This document shows, in pieces, positions 52,862-61,925 of a stretch of DNA of 64,000 bases. Both the position numbers and the translations under genes were made by a program. This stretch comes from Bifidobacterium pullorum subsp. gallinarum (GTDB lineage: Bacteria; Actinomycetota; Actinomycetes; Actinomycetales; Bifidobacteriaceae). Under the pieces are notes generated by a model. It saw only the letters and a list, made by a program, of their open reading frames with translations, searched no databases and was not told the DNA's origin. The stretch lies in NCBI RefSeq assembly GCF_000741215.1, contig NZ_JGYX01000001.1:372001-436000 (forward strand), given 5' to 3'. The stretch's first letter is position 1. Each line of letters starts with the position of its first letter.

Positions 52862-54112
52862 ATGAGTGAATACGCGAATTACACTCCCGGTCCCTACGCC
52901 GCGGAGAACATTCGCATCACGCCGACCACGCTGGCGGACGGTCGTGATTTCTTCTATCTGGATGATGATCCGGAATATGTGAGCAGTGCGAAGACGCGTG
53001 AGCTCAACGATCCGCGTCAGCTGGCGTACCGCTTCGCCAACCAGCTGAACGCGGCCGGCGAGGAGGTGCCGTACGCGGCCCCGGAGATGCGCCGCGACCC
53101 GCTGACCGGCGACTGGATCCCGATGGCCACTGCCCGCATGAACCGCCCGATCACCGCCGGCCCCGGCGCCACCGCCAAGGGCAACCCGCTCGCCGCGCGC
53201 AAGCCGGGCGATCCGTACCAGGACGGCGAGGTGCCGGACACCGACTACAACGTGGTGGTATTCGAGAACCGCTTCCCCTCGATGGTCCGTGTGCCCGGCC
53301 GTTCCGACGCCGTGGAATACGTGGACGGCAACCCGCTGTGGGAGAAGAAGATGGCAGCCGGCCGTTGCGAGGTCATCTGTTTTGACCCCGATGAGGACGG
53401 CCTGCCCGCCAACCTGCCGGTCAAGCGCCTGCGCACCGTGGTGGAGGCCTGGGCCTTCCGCACCGCCGAAATCTCCACGATGGAGGGCATCGAGCAGATC
53501 TTCCCGTTCGAGAACCACGGCCAGGAGATCGGCGTCTCGCTGGCCCACCCGCACGGCCAGGTGTACTGCTACCCGTTCATCGCCCCGAAGATGGAGGCCG
53601 AGCTGCAGCACACCGAAGCCTACTTCGAGAAGACGGGCGGCAACCTCCTGAAGGACATTATGAACGCCGAGATCGAGGCCGAGGAGCGCATCGTGCTGCG
53701 CAACCACAGCTGGGTGGCCTACGTGCCGGCCGCCGCCCGCTGGCCTCTGGAGGTGCATGTGGCCCCGGTGCGCGACGTGCTCACCCTGGATCAGCTGGAC
53801 GACCAGGAGCGCTGGGATCTGGCCGAGATGTACTCCGCCCTCCTCAAGCGCGGCAATGCGTTCTTCGACAAGGGCGACGGCCTGGGCATGGATCTGCCGT
53901 ACATCGCCGCCTGGCACCAGGCCCCGATCCACGACGCCCGCCGCGAGCACTACCGCCTGAACCTGCAGTTCTTCTCGTTCCGTCGCGCCGCCAACAAGAT
54001 CAAGTACCTGGCCGGCTCCGAATCCGGCATGGCCGCCTGGATCTCCGACACCACCCCCGAACTCATCGCCCAGCGCTTCCATGAGCTCGGTCCGATCGAC
54101 ATCGCCGACTGA
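52862..54112 (+). CDS. galT: Galactose-1-phosphate uridylyltransferase
   Basis: 416 residues. Exchanges UMP between UDP-glucose and galactose-1-phosphate (Leloir pathway; in bifidobacteria it also serves galactose-1-phosphate from lacto-N-biose phosphorolysis). The catalytic histidine motif is 'SLAHPHGQVYCYPF' (HPHGQ), the zinc/UDP region 'FENRFPSM' is present, and 'HEHYRLNLQF'-like 'REHYRLNLQF' near the end resembles the second histidine-rich motif. GAGGAAAG precedes ATG 52862. It is translationally close to the regulator upstream and to galK 26 bp downstream. Confidence 0.95.
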   Translation: MSEYANYTPGPYAAENIRITPTTLADGRDFFYLDDDPEYVSSAKTRELNDPRQLAYRFANQLNAAGEEVPYAAPEMRRDPLTGDWIPMATARMNRPITAGPGATAKGNPLAARKPGDPYQDGEVPDTDYNVVVFENRFPSMVRVPGRSDAVEYVDGNPLWEKKMAAGRCEVICFDPDEDGLPANLPVKRLRTVVEAWAFRTAEISTMEGIEQIFPFENHGQEIGVSLAHPHGQVYCYPFIAPKMEAELQHTEAYFEKTGGNLLKDIMNAEIEAEERIVLRNHSWVAYVPAAARWPLEVHVAPVRDVLTLDQLDDQERWDLAEMYSALLKRGNAFFDKGDGLGMDLPYIAAWHQAPIHDARREHYRLNLQFFSFRRAANKIKYLAGSESGMAAWISDTTPELIAQRFHELGPIDIAD

Positions 54113-54138
54113 TCCGCGAGTGAAAGGGAACAACCCAC

Positions 54139-55389
54139 ATGACTTCCGTTGAATTCATCGAACCGATCAGCCATGACGACGGCGTCGCCCGGGCCACCGA
54201 ACTGTTCCGCGCCACCTTCGGCGAGGAACCGGCCGGTGTGTGGGCCGCGCCGGGCCGCGTGAACCTGATCGGCGAGCACACCGATTACAACGCGGGCCTG
54301 TGCCTGCCGATCGCGCTGCCGCACCGCACCTTCCTGGCCCTGAAGCCGCGCGAGGACACCGCGGTCCGCCTCGTCTCCGACGTGAACCCGACCGCTGTGG
54401 CCGAAGCCGAGCTCGACGGCCTTCAGGCCCGCGGCGTGGACGGCTGGGCCGCCTATCCGACCGGTGTGGCCTGGGCCATGCGCGAGGCCGGATTCGACCA
54501 GGTGCGCGGTTTCGACGCTGCGTTCGTCTCCTGCGTGCCGCTCGGCTCCGGCCTGAGCTCCTCCGCCGCCATGACCTGCTCCACCGCGCTCGCGCTGGAC
54601 GACGTGTACGGCCTGGGCTACGGGGCCACCGACGAGGGGCGCGTCACGCTGATTAATATGGCCATCAAATCGGAGAACGATATGGCCGGCGCCTCCACCG
54701 GCGGCCTGGACCAGAACGCTTCGATGCGCTGCACCGCCGGCCACGCGATCCGCCTGGACTGCATGCCGGGCCTGAGCGCCGTGGACAGCGTCTCCCAGCA
54801 GGAGTTCGACCTGGACAAGTACGGCCTGGAGCTGCTGGTGGTCGACACCCAGGCGCACCACCAGCTCAATGACGGCCAGTACGAGCAGCGCCGCCGCACC
54901 TGCGAGCAGGCCGCGGAACTGCTCGGCTACGAGCATCTGCGCGCCGTGGCCGAGGCGGTCGCCTACTCCACGGATCCGGAGGGTTCGCTCGCCGCGGTGC
55001 TCAACTGCCTGAACGACGAGACGATGAAGAAGCGCGTGCGGCACGTCATCACCGAGATCGGCCGCGTCGACGAGTTCGTCAAGGCGTTCGCCGCCGGCGA
55101 CATCGCCGAATCCGGCCGCCTGTTCAATGCCTCGCACGACTCGCTGCGCGACGACTATGAGGTCACCGTGCCCGAACTCGACGTGGCCGTGGACGTGGCC
55201 CGCGCCAACGGCGCGTATGGCGCCCGTATGACGGGCGGCGGCTTCGGCGGCTCGATCATCGCCCTGGTCGACAAGGGCCGCGGCCGCGAAGTGGCCCAGC
55301 TGATCGCCGACGAGTTCGAGGCCCGCGGCTTCCACGCGCCGCGCGCGCTCGCCGCCGTCGCCTCCGCATCCGCCAGCCGAGAGGACTGA
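54139..55389 (+). CDS. galK: Galactokinase
   Basis: 416 residues, GHMP kinase. 'APGRVNLIGEHTDYNAGLCLP' is the galactokinase signature, 'CVPLGSGLSSSAAMTCSTAL' the ATP loop, and 'GARMTGGGFGGSIIALV' the third GHMP motif. 'GLDQNASMRCTAGHAIRLDC' holds the catalytic Asp region (normally GxMDQ), in which Met is replaced by Leu. AAAGGGA before ATG 54139. It phosphorylates galactose for galT. Confidence 0.95.
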   Translation: MTSVEFIEPISHDDGVARATELFRATFGEEPAGVWAAPGRVNLIGEHTDYNAGLCLPIALPHRTFLALKPREDTAVRLVSDVNPTAVAEAELDGLQARGVDGWAAYPTGVAWAMREAGFDQVRGFDAAFVSCVPLGSGLSSSAAMTCSTALALDDVYGLGYGATDEGRVTLINMAIKSENDMAGASTGGLDQNASMRCTAGHAIRLDCMPGLSAVDSVSQQEFDLDKYGLELLVVDTQAHHQLNDGQYEQRRRTCEQAAELLGYEHLRAVAEAVAYSTDPEGSLAAVLNCLNDETMKKRVRHVITEIGRVDEFVKAFAAGDIAESGRLFNASHDSLRDDYEVTVPELDVAVDVARANGAYGARMTGGGFGGSIIALVDKGRGREVAQLIADEFEARGFHAPRALAAVASASASRED

Positions 55390-55516
55390 GTTCCACCCGG
55401 TATCCCGAGGAGTCCACGGGATTCCACGGGGATCACGGGCCGCCGTCTCAAGGTTTGCGGATTGACGGAATCCCGTGATGTTCCTCGGGTTTCCGCGGCT
55501 TTTGCGCTGAAGTATG
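55390..55516. other. Spacer behind galK with a long imperfect inverted repeat
   Basis: CCCGAGGAGTCCACGGGATTCC near 55404 pairs imperfectly with the stretch near 55468-55490 (GGAATCCCGTGATGTTCCTCGGG-like). With the strong terminator that follows this makes two successive stem-loops. No gene is seen between galK and the antitoxin. Confidence 0.5.
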
Positions 55517-55558
55517 CGACTGGGGAAGGGTCTGATAAGGTCCTTCCCCAGTCGTTTT
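55517..55558 (+). terminator. Rho-independent terminator of the gal operon
   Basis: CGACTGGGGAAGG at 55517-55529 pairs with CCTTCCCCAGTCG at 55542-55554, followed by TTTT. Confidence 0.9.
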
Positions 55559-55684
55559 CGTATGTGTTGTGCCCTGGGCTCGTGGATGTGTGCCGTCTGA
55601 GTCCGCGCTTGCGTCCGAGTCTGCGGCTGCGGCGATGCGGCCTGTGCCGCCGACGCGTTGTGAATCGTCAGGTGATATTCTGGT

Positions 55685-55705
55685 GTATTACACGTATTAC
55701 AATAC
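55685..55705 (+). promoter_or_regulatory. Promoter and candidate operator of the toxin-antitoxin operon
   Basis: TACAAT (55698-55703) is the likely -10. It is covered by two direct GTATTAC copies (55685-55691, 55694-55700) and by the inverted repeat GTATT-AC-AATAC (55694-55705). Ribbon-helix-helix antitoxins bind such short repeated sites to repress their own operon. Confidence 0.55.
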
Positions 55706-55722
55706 TGTGTGGGGTGATTGCT

Positions 55723-56031
55723 GTGACGATGGCGATGGTGACGGCCCGCGTGGATGCGGAGCGCAAACGTGAAGCGGAGGCAGTGCTCAAGCGGCACGGT
55801 CTGACATATTCCGACGTGATTCGCGATCTGACGAATTACCTGGCGGATACCGGCGAGCTGCCGGAATTCGAACGGATTACGTTGGACCTGGTGCGTCGGC
55901 GGGAGATGGAGTGCAAATTGGCGATCATCGAAATGTTCGCCAACGCCGAGCTGCCCGCAGTGGAGGGTGGCCTGTCTGATGAGGAAATCGTCGAACAGGA
56001 ACGTCTGCGCAAGGCGGGTGAACCATGGTGA
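55723..56031 (+). CDS. RelB/DinJ-like ribbon-helix-helix antitoxin
   Basis: 102 residues from GTG 55723 (or ATG 55729), with GGGGTG upstream. The N-terminal 'MVTARVDAERKREAEAVLKRHGLTYSDVIRDL' matches the RelB/DinJ pattern: a short strand for DNA binding, then two helices. The C-terminal part is acidic and should wrap around the toxin. The stop TGA overlaps the toxin start, so the two are coupled in translation. Confidence 0.85.
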   Translation: MTMAMVTARVDAERKREAEAVLKRHGLTYSDVIRDLTNYLADTGELPEFERITLDLVRRREMECKLAIIEMFANAELPAVEGGLSDEEIVEQERLRKAGEPW

Positions 56032-56447
56032 AGCTGTTGTTCGATACCAATATCCTGTTGGACCTGTGTAATGCGAACAGGGCGCCGTTCCATCAGGATT
56101 CTTTGGATTTGCTGGGCCGTTGTGTGCGCAGAGGGGACGTGGAGATGATGGTGTGCGTCGCCTCGCTCAACGACGTGTATTACGTGCTGCGTCGCCATTA
56201 TGGTAGTGAGAGGCAGGCTCGGCAGTATGTGGGCAAACTGATGGAGCTGTTCGACGTACGGCCGCTGTTGCCGCGTCATGCGCGTCGTTCGCTGGCATCG
56301 GACGAGCCGGATTTCGAGGACGGTCTGATTCGTGCCGTGGCCGAAGATGCCGGGGTTGATGTGATCGTCTCCCGTGACGGCGCGGCGTTTGCGGGTTCGT
56401 CCATTCCCCGCAAAACCGCGAGGGAGTGTCTGGAGGCGATGCTGTAG
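56025..56447 (+). CDS. PIN-domain ribonuclease toxin (VapC-like)
   Basis: 140 residues, start ATG inside the antitoxin end (ATGGTGA). 'LLFDTNILLDL' holds the first acidic residue, 'ASLNDVYYVLRR' sits where the second (Glu) often lies but here offers Asn-Asp, 'EPDFEDGLIRAVAEDAGVDVIVSRD' gives the remaining acidic residues. The PIN fold cuts RNA with Mg2+, usually initiator tRNA or rRNA. DinJ-type antitoxins usually pair with RelE/YafQ toxins, so the PIN partner makes this a mixed pair. Confidence 0.87.
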   Translation: MVKLLFDTNILLDLCNANRAPFHQDSLDLLGRCVRRGDVEMMVCVASLNDVYYVLRRHYGSERQARQYVGKLMELFDVRPLLPRHARRSLASDEPDFEDGLIRAVAEDAGVDVIVSRDGAAFAGSSIPRKTARECLEAML

Positions 56448-56546
56448 CGTTGCTGTTGACGTTCCCTGCGGATACACTGGCTGAAGGAAGTTCCGCCGGA
56501 AGCCGTATGTTGTTGGGGCGTTCGGCGCGATCTATGTGAGGGATTA

Positions 56547-58250
56547 ATGGGCGGACAAACCGAAACACAGCCGCAGCGGCATATCGTTGAACGCATCATG
56601 CGCCCAGTGCACGCGAAGTCCGGGGGAGGGGCGATCCCGCTGGAGGTGTGCGCCGTCGTCTCCGGACTGCTGCCGCTGATTCCAGCGTTCAGTGACGCGC
56701 TGTGGTACGACGAGAGCTATTCGGTGGCGCTGGTCGGACACAATCCGCGCGATATCTGGACGCTTGGCGCGCAGGATGTGCATCCGATTGGCTACTACAT
56801 GCTGTTGGCCGTGGTGCGGGCGGTGTTCGGCGGGAACTTCGTCGCATACCGCATACTGTCGGTGGTCGGCATCTGGTTGGCTGCGGCGGTCGGAGCTATG
56901 GCATTGCGACGGATGTTTGGGGCTCGTGCCGGATATGTGTTCGCGCTGCTGGTCTGTTGTTGTCCGTTTCTCGGACAGATGGCGGTGCAGATCCGCATGT
57001 ACTCGTGGGCCGTGTTCGCAATGACCGCGTGTTTCATGGCGGCGATGTCGATCTGTCTGACCGCCAGACGCGGCCGCTCTCCGCAGCTGTTCAGCTGGGC
57101 GGCGTTCGCGCTTGCCGGCGTATGCGGCGCCTACCTGCATTACTACGCCGCAGTCACCGATTTCCTGATCAATGTCATCGTTCTGGTCGTCTGCTGCCGG
57201 AATCGGCGGCGTTCGCTGGTGATGGCATTCGTCGTGCAGGCTGTGGCACAGGTGGCGTTGTATGCGCCGTGGCTGATCGTGATGTTCAGCCAGGTGTCCC
57301 GTGTGTCGGGTGGGTACTGGATTACGTTCAGTTTTCCGCAGTCGTTGATTGAGGTGTGGGGGTACCCGATGGCGATCGCCGGAGCGCCGATGTGGTTGGG
57401 AGGCATGCTTTGCGCGGTGCTGACGGTCGGCGGTATTGCTGTGGCGGTGCTGTGGCGTAGGCAACGCGCGGATCAAGGCCAGTCGGAGCGCCGTCCTCTG
57501 CTGGGGGCGGATCGTCGTTTTGTCGTAATCTGCGGCGTGGCCGTGTATGTCGGATTGCTGGCGTTCGCCGGTGTGGCGTCCGTGGTTCTGCAGCAGGATG
57601 TGTTGTTGTACAGGTATCTCGTGGTCGCGTTGACCGCGCCGCTGGTCGCTCTGGCGATCGTTATCACAGCAGTGTGGGAAGGTTCCGTAGCGAGGTCCGC
57701 GGTGCGACGGCTGGTCGCGGCACTGGCGATTCTGTTGGCGGTGTGCGCCGTAGTGAACACCGGTGCGTTGGCGGGGCGGTCGTTGAGTCCACGGAATGCC
57801 GAGCCGATACATGATATCGAACGCACTGTGGCGGCGGTGCGGGGGCATGTTGCCGTACTGTCGGACACGCCTCGGGCGATGGGCGTGCTGTCCGTCACCC
57901 ACCCGGAACTGGACAACGTGTACTGTTCATGGACCGAACGGGCGTGGTGGGACCAAGGCGCCCTGGCCGCGTTCGATACCAGTTTGCGTGTCGCCGATGA
58001 CTGGAAGCGGGCCGTCGGCGATGCGGATGAGGTGATATTCGTGCGCACCGCAAAGCCCAATGATCATGCGCTTGCTGATATCGATGCCATGCCGGGGCTG
58101 CGCAAGATCGACGAACACACATATCTGCATCCGTGGGATTGGGAATATTGGGTGATTGGGTGGTACGAGGTGGACGGGCCGGTCGGATTCGGCACGGCAG
58201 CCGGTCACGGCGCGCCGGCAGCGCATGGGATGGGGGATTCCGATGAGTGA
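56547..58250 (+). CDS. GT-C-type membrane glycosyltransferase (GT39/ArnT-like)
   Basis: 567 residues, start behind GAGGGA. The first outside loop contains 'ALWYDESYSVALVGHNPRDIW' and 'DVHPIGYYMLLAVVRAVFGG': the conserved Asp-Glu and the HPxxYY motif of polyprenyl-phosphate-dependent GT-C enzymes. About ten to eleven further hydrophobic segments follow, with a soluble C-terminal domain of ~130 residues. It probably takes a sugar from a polyprenyl phosphate on the outer face. The next gene, overlapping by 8 bp, encodes the enzyme that would make that donor. Confidence 0.83.
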   Translation: MGGQTETQPQRHIVERIMRPVHAKSGGGAIPLEVCAVVSGLLPLIPAFSDALWYDESYSVALVGHNPRDIWTLGAQDVHPIGYYMLLAVVRAVFGGNFVAYRILSVVGIWLAAAVGAMALRRMFGARAGYVFALLVCCCPFLGQMAVQIRMYSWAVFAMTACFMAAMSICLTARRGRSPQLFSWAAFALAGVCGAYLHYYAAVTDFLINVIVLVVCCRNRRRSLVMAFVVQAVAQVALYAPWLIVMFSQVSRVSGGYWITFSFPQSLIEVWGYPMAIAGAPMWLGGMLCAVLTVGGIAVAVLWRRQRADQGQSERRPLLGADRRFVVICGVAVYVGLLAFAGVASVVLQQDVLLYRYLVVALTAPLVALAIVITAVWEGSVARSAVRRLVAALAILLAVCAVVNTGALAGRSLSPRNAEPIHDIERTVAAVRGHVAVLSDTPRAMGVLSVTHPELDNVYCSWTERAWWDQGALAAFDTSLRVADDWKRAVGDADEVIFVRTAKPNDHALADIDAMPGLRKIDEHTYLHPWDWEYWVIGWYEVDGPVGFGTAAGHGAPAAHGMGDSDE

Positions 58251-59244
58251 ACCAGGATGCGAATCGCAGTTGTTGTCGGTGGTGGTGCCTTGCCATAACG
58301 AAGAGGAATGCCTGCCGTTGTTCTCCAAGGCGATTGTTGGCGTGGCGAGTGAGTTGTTCGAAACGTATGACGGCATGCGGGTGGAACTGGTGTTGGTCGA
58401 TGACGGCTCATCCGACGGCACGCTTGCCGAGATGAAGCGGATCGGCGAGTCGATGGGCGGCGAATGTGGCGGCAAGCTGATTGTTCGGTGGGTGTCGTTT
58501 TCCCGTAATTTCGGTAAGGAAGCGGCGCTTCTGGCCGGTTTGCGCCGTTCGACCGGCGATCTGGTCGTGACGATGGATGCCGACATGCAGGACCCACCCG
58601 CGCTGATCCCCGACATGGTACGCACGCTGATGACGAATCGTGATGTGGATTGTGTGGCGGCCCGTCGTGTGTCTCGCCGGGGCGAACCGCCGATTCGCTC
58701 ACTGTTCTCCCGACTGTTCTATCGGATGCTCAACGGTGTGTCCGCGGTTCCGGTACCGTCCGGTGCCCGTGATTTTCGGATGATGCGTCGTATCGTCGTC
58801 GACGCGATTCTGTCGATGCCGGAACGCAACCGTTTCACCAAGGGGTTGTATGGCTGGGTCGGATTCCGTACCGTCTGGATCGACTATCCCAATGTGTCCC
58901 GGGCGGCCGGACGGACGAACTGGAATTTCTGGCGGTTGGCCATGTACGCCGTGGAGGGGATCACCTCCTGTTCGACGGTGCCGCTATCGATCGCCTCGTG
59001 GGTCGGCTTGTTGTTGTGCGTCGTGGCGTTCGCGACGACCTGTTTCATTGCGGTGCGGGCGTTGGCGTATGGCGATCCGGTGGCCGGCTGGCCTTCGCTG
59101 GCGTGCATCGTGACGTTCATCGGCGGTTTGCAGCTGATGTGTCTGGGGATTATCGGCCAGTATCTGGCGAAGACCTACATTGAGACCAAGCATCGCCCGG
59201 AATATGTGGTGCGTGAGGAGGGCGGTTCATCCGCCGAGGCTTGA
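58243..59244 (+). CDS. Polyprenyl-phosphate glycosyltransferase, GT2 (DPM1/GtrB-like)
   Basis: 333 residues; the start overlaps the previous gene (ATGAGTGA). 'LSVVVPCHNEEECLPLFSKA', 'ELVLVDDGSSDGT', 'VSFSRNFGKEAALLAGLRRS', 'VVTMDADMQDPPALIP' with the metal-binding DAD/QDP, and 'SGARDFRMMRR' follow the GtrB order. Two C-terminal membrane helices are at about 255-280 and 290-315. It loads a sugar nucleotide onto undecaprenyl phosphate for the partner GT-C enzyme. Together they should decorate a surface glycan or lipid. Confidence 0.9.
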   Translation: MSEPGCESQLLSVVVPCHNEEECLPLFSKAIVGVASELFETYDGMRVELVLVDDGSSDGTLAEMKRIGESMGGECGGKLIVRWVSFSRNFGKEAALLAGLRRSTGDLVVTMDADMQDPPALIPDMVRTLMTNRDVDCVAARRVSRRGEPPIRSLFSRLFYRMLNGVSAVPVPSGARDFRMMRRIVVDAILSMPERNRFTKGLYGWVGFRTVWIDYPNVSRAAGRTNWNFWRLAMYAVEGITSCSTVPLSIASWVGLLLCVVAFATTCFIAVRALAYGDPVAGWPSLACIVTFIGGLQLMCLGIIGQYLAKTYIETKHRPEYVVREEGGSSAEA

Positions 59245-59312
59245 CGCCGGCAGACCCTATACTGGGGGCATCCAATCAAACGGCATCTCGCAAGAACTAG
59301 GGAGACCATCGC

Positions 59313-59585
59313 ATGAACAAGGCCATCATCACCGTCGTCGGCCAGGACACCGTCGGCATCATCGCCCGCGTCTGCACGTATCTGGCCGAGCACCATGTCA
59401 ACGTGCTCGACATCTCGCAGACCATCATCGACGGCTTCTTCAACATGATGATGATCGTCGACTATGCGAACGTCGACACGGAGTTCGGCACGATGGTCAC
59501 CGACCTGGACGCCCTCGGCGAGCAGATCGGCGTCAAGATCCGCTGCCAGCGCGAGGAGATCTTCACCAAGATGCACCGCGTCTGA
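59313..59585 (+). CDS. ACT-domain protein of the UPF0237 family
   Basis: 90 residues, one ACT domain: 'AIITVVGQDTVGIIARVCTYLAEHHVNVLDISQTI' with the ligand-binding turn GxDxxG, then 'MIVDY'. AGGGA precedes ATG 59313. The family is found directly before UPF0210 genes in many bacteria, as here. It probably senses an amino acid or similar ligand and regulates its neighbour. Confidence 0.92.
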   Translation: MNKAIITVVGQDTVGIIARVCTYLAEHHVNVLDISQTIIDGFFNMMMIVDYANVDTEFGTMVTDLDALGEQIGVKIRCQREEIFTKMHRV

Positions 59586-59654
59586 CGACTGTCCTGCCCA
59601 GCAGTTCGCCACGCACCCATCCAATCCGAAGATCGCACCGAAGGGAACATGCAC

Positions 59655-61019
59655 ATGCTGAACATCATGGAGGTCCACGAGACCAATCAGATGATCGAGC
59701 AGGAGAAGCTCGACGTCCGCACCATCACGATGGGCATCTCGCTGCTCGACTGCGCCGACGCCGACGTGGACGTGGTCGCCGATAACATCTATCGCAAGAT
59801 CACCACCTACGCCAAGGATCTGGTCGCCACCGGCGAGGCCATCGAACGCGACTACGGCATCCCGATCGTCAACAAGCGCATCACCGTCACCCCGATCTCG
59901 CTCGTCGGCGCCAGCGCCTGCAAGTCCTCCGAGGACTTCGTCAAACTCGCGCACGCGCTCGACCGCGCGGCCAAGCAGGTCGGCGTGGACCTGATCGGCG
60001 GCTACTCGGCGCTCGTCTCCAAATCCATGACTCCGGCCGAGGAGATGCTCATCCGCTCGCTGCCGCAGGCGTTGAGCGAAACCGACATCGTCTGTTCGTC
60101 GGTCAACGTCGGTTCCACCAAAACCGGCATCGACATGAACGCCGTCGAACTGCTCGGCCACATCATCAAGGACATCGCCTACAACACGCGCGACAATGAC
60201 AGCTACGGCTGCGTCAAGTTCGTGGCGTTCTGCAACGCCCCGGATGACAACCCGTTCATGGCCGGCGGCTTCCACGGCGTCACCGAGGGTGACGCGGTAA
60301 TCAACGTCGGCGTCTCCGGCCCCGGCGTGGTCTCCCGCGCGCTCGATGAGACCAAGGGCCGCGACTTCGAATTCCTGTGCGAGACGATCAAGCGCACCGC
60401 GTTCAAGATCACGCGCGTCGGCCAGCTTGTGGCGCAGGAGGCGTCGCGCCGGCTCGGCATCCCGTTCGGCATCATCGACCTGTCGCTGGCACCCACCCCG
60501 GCCGTCGGCGATTCGGTCGGCGAGGTGCTGGAGAAGATCGGCCTGGAGCAGGTCGGCGCCCCCGGCACCACCGCGGCGCTCGCGATGCTCAACGACCAGG
60601 TCAAGAAGGGCGGCATCATGGCGTCCTCGTACGTGGGCGGCCTGTCGGGCGCGTTCATCCCGGTCTCCGAGGACAAGAACATGATCGATGCGGCCGGCGC
60701 CGGGTGCCTCACCATCGAGAAGCTTGAAGCCATGACCTGCGTGTGCTCGGTCGGCCTGGACATGATCGCCATCCCCGGCGACACCACCGCGGCCACGATC
60801 TCCGGCATCATCGCCGATGAGGCGGCCATCGGCATGGTCAACCAGAAGACCACGGCCGTGCGCATCATCCCGGTGTACGGCAAGGGCGTGGGCGATTCGG
60901 CGGAATTCGGCGGCCTGATGGGCTACGCGCCGATTATGCCGGTCAACCAGACCAGCTGCGAGGCCTTCGTGACCCGCGGCGGCCGCATCCCCGCGCCGAT
61001 CCACAGCTTCAAGAACTAG
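59655..61019 (+). CDS. UPF0210 / DUF711 (PFL-like) family protein
   Basis: 454 residues from ATG 59655 (MLNIMEVHE), which has AAGGGA at a better distance than ATG 59649. Conserved stretches are '[16 protein letters not shown]', '[13 protein letters not shown]', '[20 protein letters not shown]', '[22 protein letters not shown]', '[17 protein letters not shown]' and '[25 protein letters not shown]'. The fold is known from structural genomics and resembles the pyruvate formate-lyase barrel, but without glycyl radical evidence here; the reaction is not established. It forms an operon with the ACT protein. Confidence 0.9.
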   Translation: MLNIMEVHETNQMIEQEKLDVRTITMGISLLDCADADVDVVADNIYRKITTYAKDLVATGEAIERDYGIPIVNKRITVTPISLVGASACKSSEDFVKLAHALDRAAKQVGVDLIGGYSALVSKSMTPAEEMLIRSLPQALSETDIVCSSVNVGSTKTGIDMNAVELLGHIIKDIAYNTRDNDSYGCVKFVAFCNAPDDNPFMAGGFHGVTEGDAVINVGVSGPGVVSRALDETKGRDFEFLCETIKRTAFKITRVGQLVAQEASRRLGIPFGIIDLSLAPTPAVGDSVGEVLEKIGLEQVGAPGTTAALAMLNDQVKKGGIMASSYVGGLSGAFIPVSEDKNMIDAAGAGCLTIEKLEAMTCVCSVGLDMIAIPGDTTAATISGIIADEAAIGMVNQKTTAVRIIPVYGKGVGDSAEFGGLMGYAPIMPVNQTSCEAFVTRGGRIPAPIHSFKN

Positions 61020-61073
61020 TCGGCAGTGACGGCGGCTCCCTCCGATTCGGGTCGGCCGTTCACAATCGCTGTC

Positions 61074-61104
61074 CAGCCCCCTCCAATGAGGGGGCTGCGT
61101 TGTT
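61074..61104 (+). terminator. Terminator behind the UPF0210 gene
   Basis: CAGCCCCCT pairs with AGGGGGCTG around CCAATG, followed by CGTTGTT. It lies between convergent genes. Confidence 0.75.
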
Positions 61105-61158
61105 ATCGATGTCTTTCCCTCGCCGGACGGAGCGGCCGGCGATACGGCCTGCTTCTAC

Positions 61159-61809
61159 TTACTTGCCGCCCTCGAAGTTCAGCTGACGCCAGGCCTCATA
61201 GATCGCAATCGAGGCGCAGTTCGTCAGGTTCAGGCTACGCAGGCTCGGGCGCATCGGCAGACGGACCTGCTCGGCCACATGCGGGCCGAACATGATGTCC
61301 ACCGGATCCGGGATGTCGCCCGGCTCCGGGCCGAACAGCAGGATGTCGGTCGGCTTGTATTCGATCTCGGTATACAGCTTGGTGGCATGCGCCGTGAACG
61401 CGATGATGCGCGAGTTCGGCATCGACTCCACCAGATTCTCGAAGTTCGGGTGCATGACCACATGCGCCATGTCGTGATAATCCAACCCGGCGCGGCGCAG
61501 CTTCGTGTCATGCAGGTTGAAGCCCAACGGCTCCACCAGATGCAGGATCGTGCCGGTCACCGCGCACAGGCGGATCGCCGAACCGGTGTTGCCCGGGATG
61601 CGCGGTGAGTAGTAGCACAGGTGCGGGGTCACGGTCTCCGCCTGGGCGGCTGCCTCGGCCGAGAGCATGGCGTCCACCACGCTAATCGGATTGCCGTGCG
61701 CGTCGGTCACCAGCTCGTCCGGTCCGTAGTTCGATTTCCGGTAGCCGTACTCGTACATCTGCTCGACCTGCGCCTCCGGGGCCTGCGGGTTCGCTGCTTC
61801 GTTCGTCAT
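61159..61809 (-). CDS. trmL: tRNA (cytidine/uridine-34-2'-O)-methyltransferase, SPOUT family
   Basis: 216 residues from ATG 61809 (MTNEAANPQ); ATG 61821 is also in frame, but a TAATGT box 8 nt before 61809 favours the shorter form as a leaderless gene. The SPOUT knot elements are 'YYSPRIPGNTGSAIRLCAVTG', 'LHLVEPLGF', 'KLRRAGLDYHD', 'ILLFGPEPGDIP' and 'RSLNLTNCASIAIYEAWRQLNF'. Methylates the wobble ribose of leucine tRNAs. An N-terminal extension of ~65 residues precedes the normal start of the TrmL fold; its role is unknown. Confidence 0.9.
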   Translation of the reverse strand: MTNEAANPQAPEAQVEQMYEYGYRKSNYGPDELVTDAHGNPISVVDAMLSAEAAAQAETVTPHLCYYSPRIPGNTGSAIRLCAVTGTILHLVEPLGFNLHDTKLRRAGLDYHDMAHVVMHPNFENLVESMPNSRIIAFTAHATKLYTEIEYKPTDILLFGPEPGDIPDPVDIMFGPHVAEQVRLPMRPSLRSLNLTNCASIAIYEAWRQLNFEGGK

Positions 61810-61925
61810 GATTGCCAACATTAGGGACGCGAGCCGACAGGCCGTGGGCGGCTCTCATACAGTCGCATATAGTCATGCAGTTTCCTGCCAGGGAAGCGAA
61901 CACATGGCGTGGTAGGCGGAGTGTC

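Noticed and set aside
52316..54133. 605-codon open frame on the minus strand
   Set aside because: Antisense to the gal regulator and galT; no recognisable domain.
53950..55797. 615-codon open frame on the minus strand
   Set aside because: Antisense to galK and its terminator; no recognisable domain.
59175..61004. 609-codon open frame on the minus strand
   Set aside because: Antisense to the UPF0210 and ACT genes; repetitive Asp/Gly/Arg/Val content and no domain.
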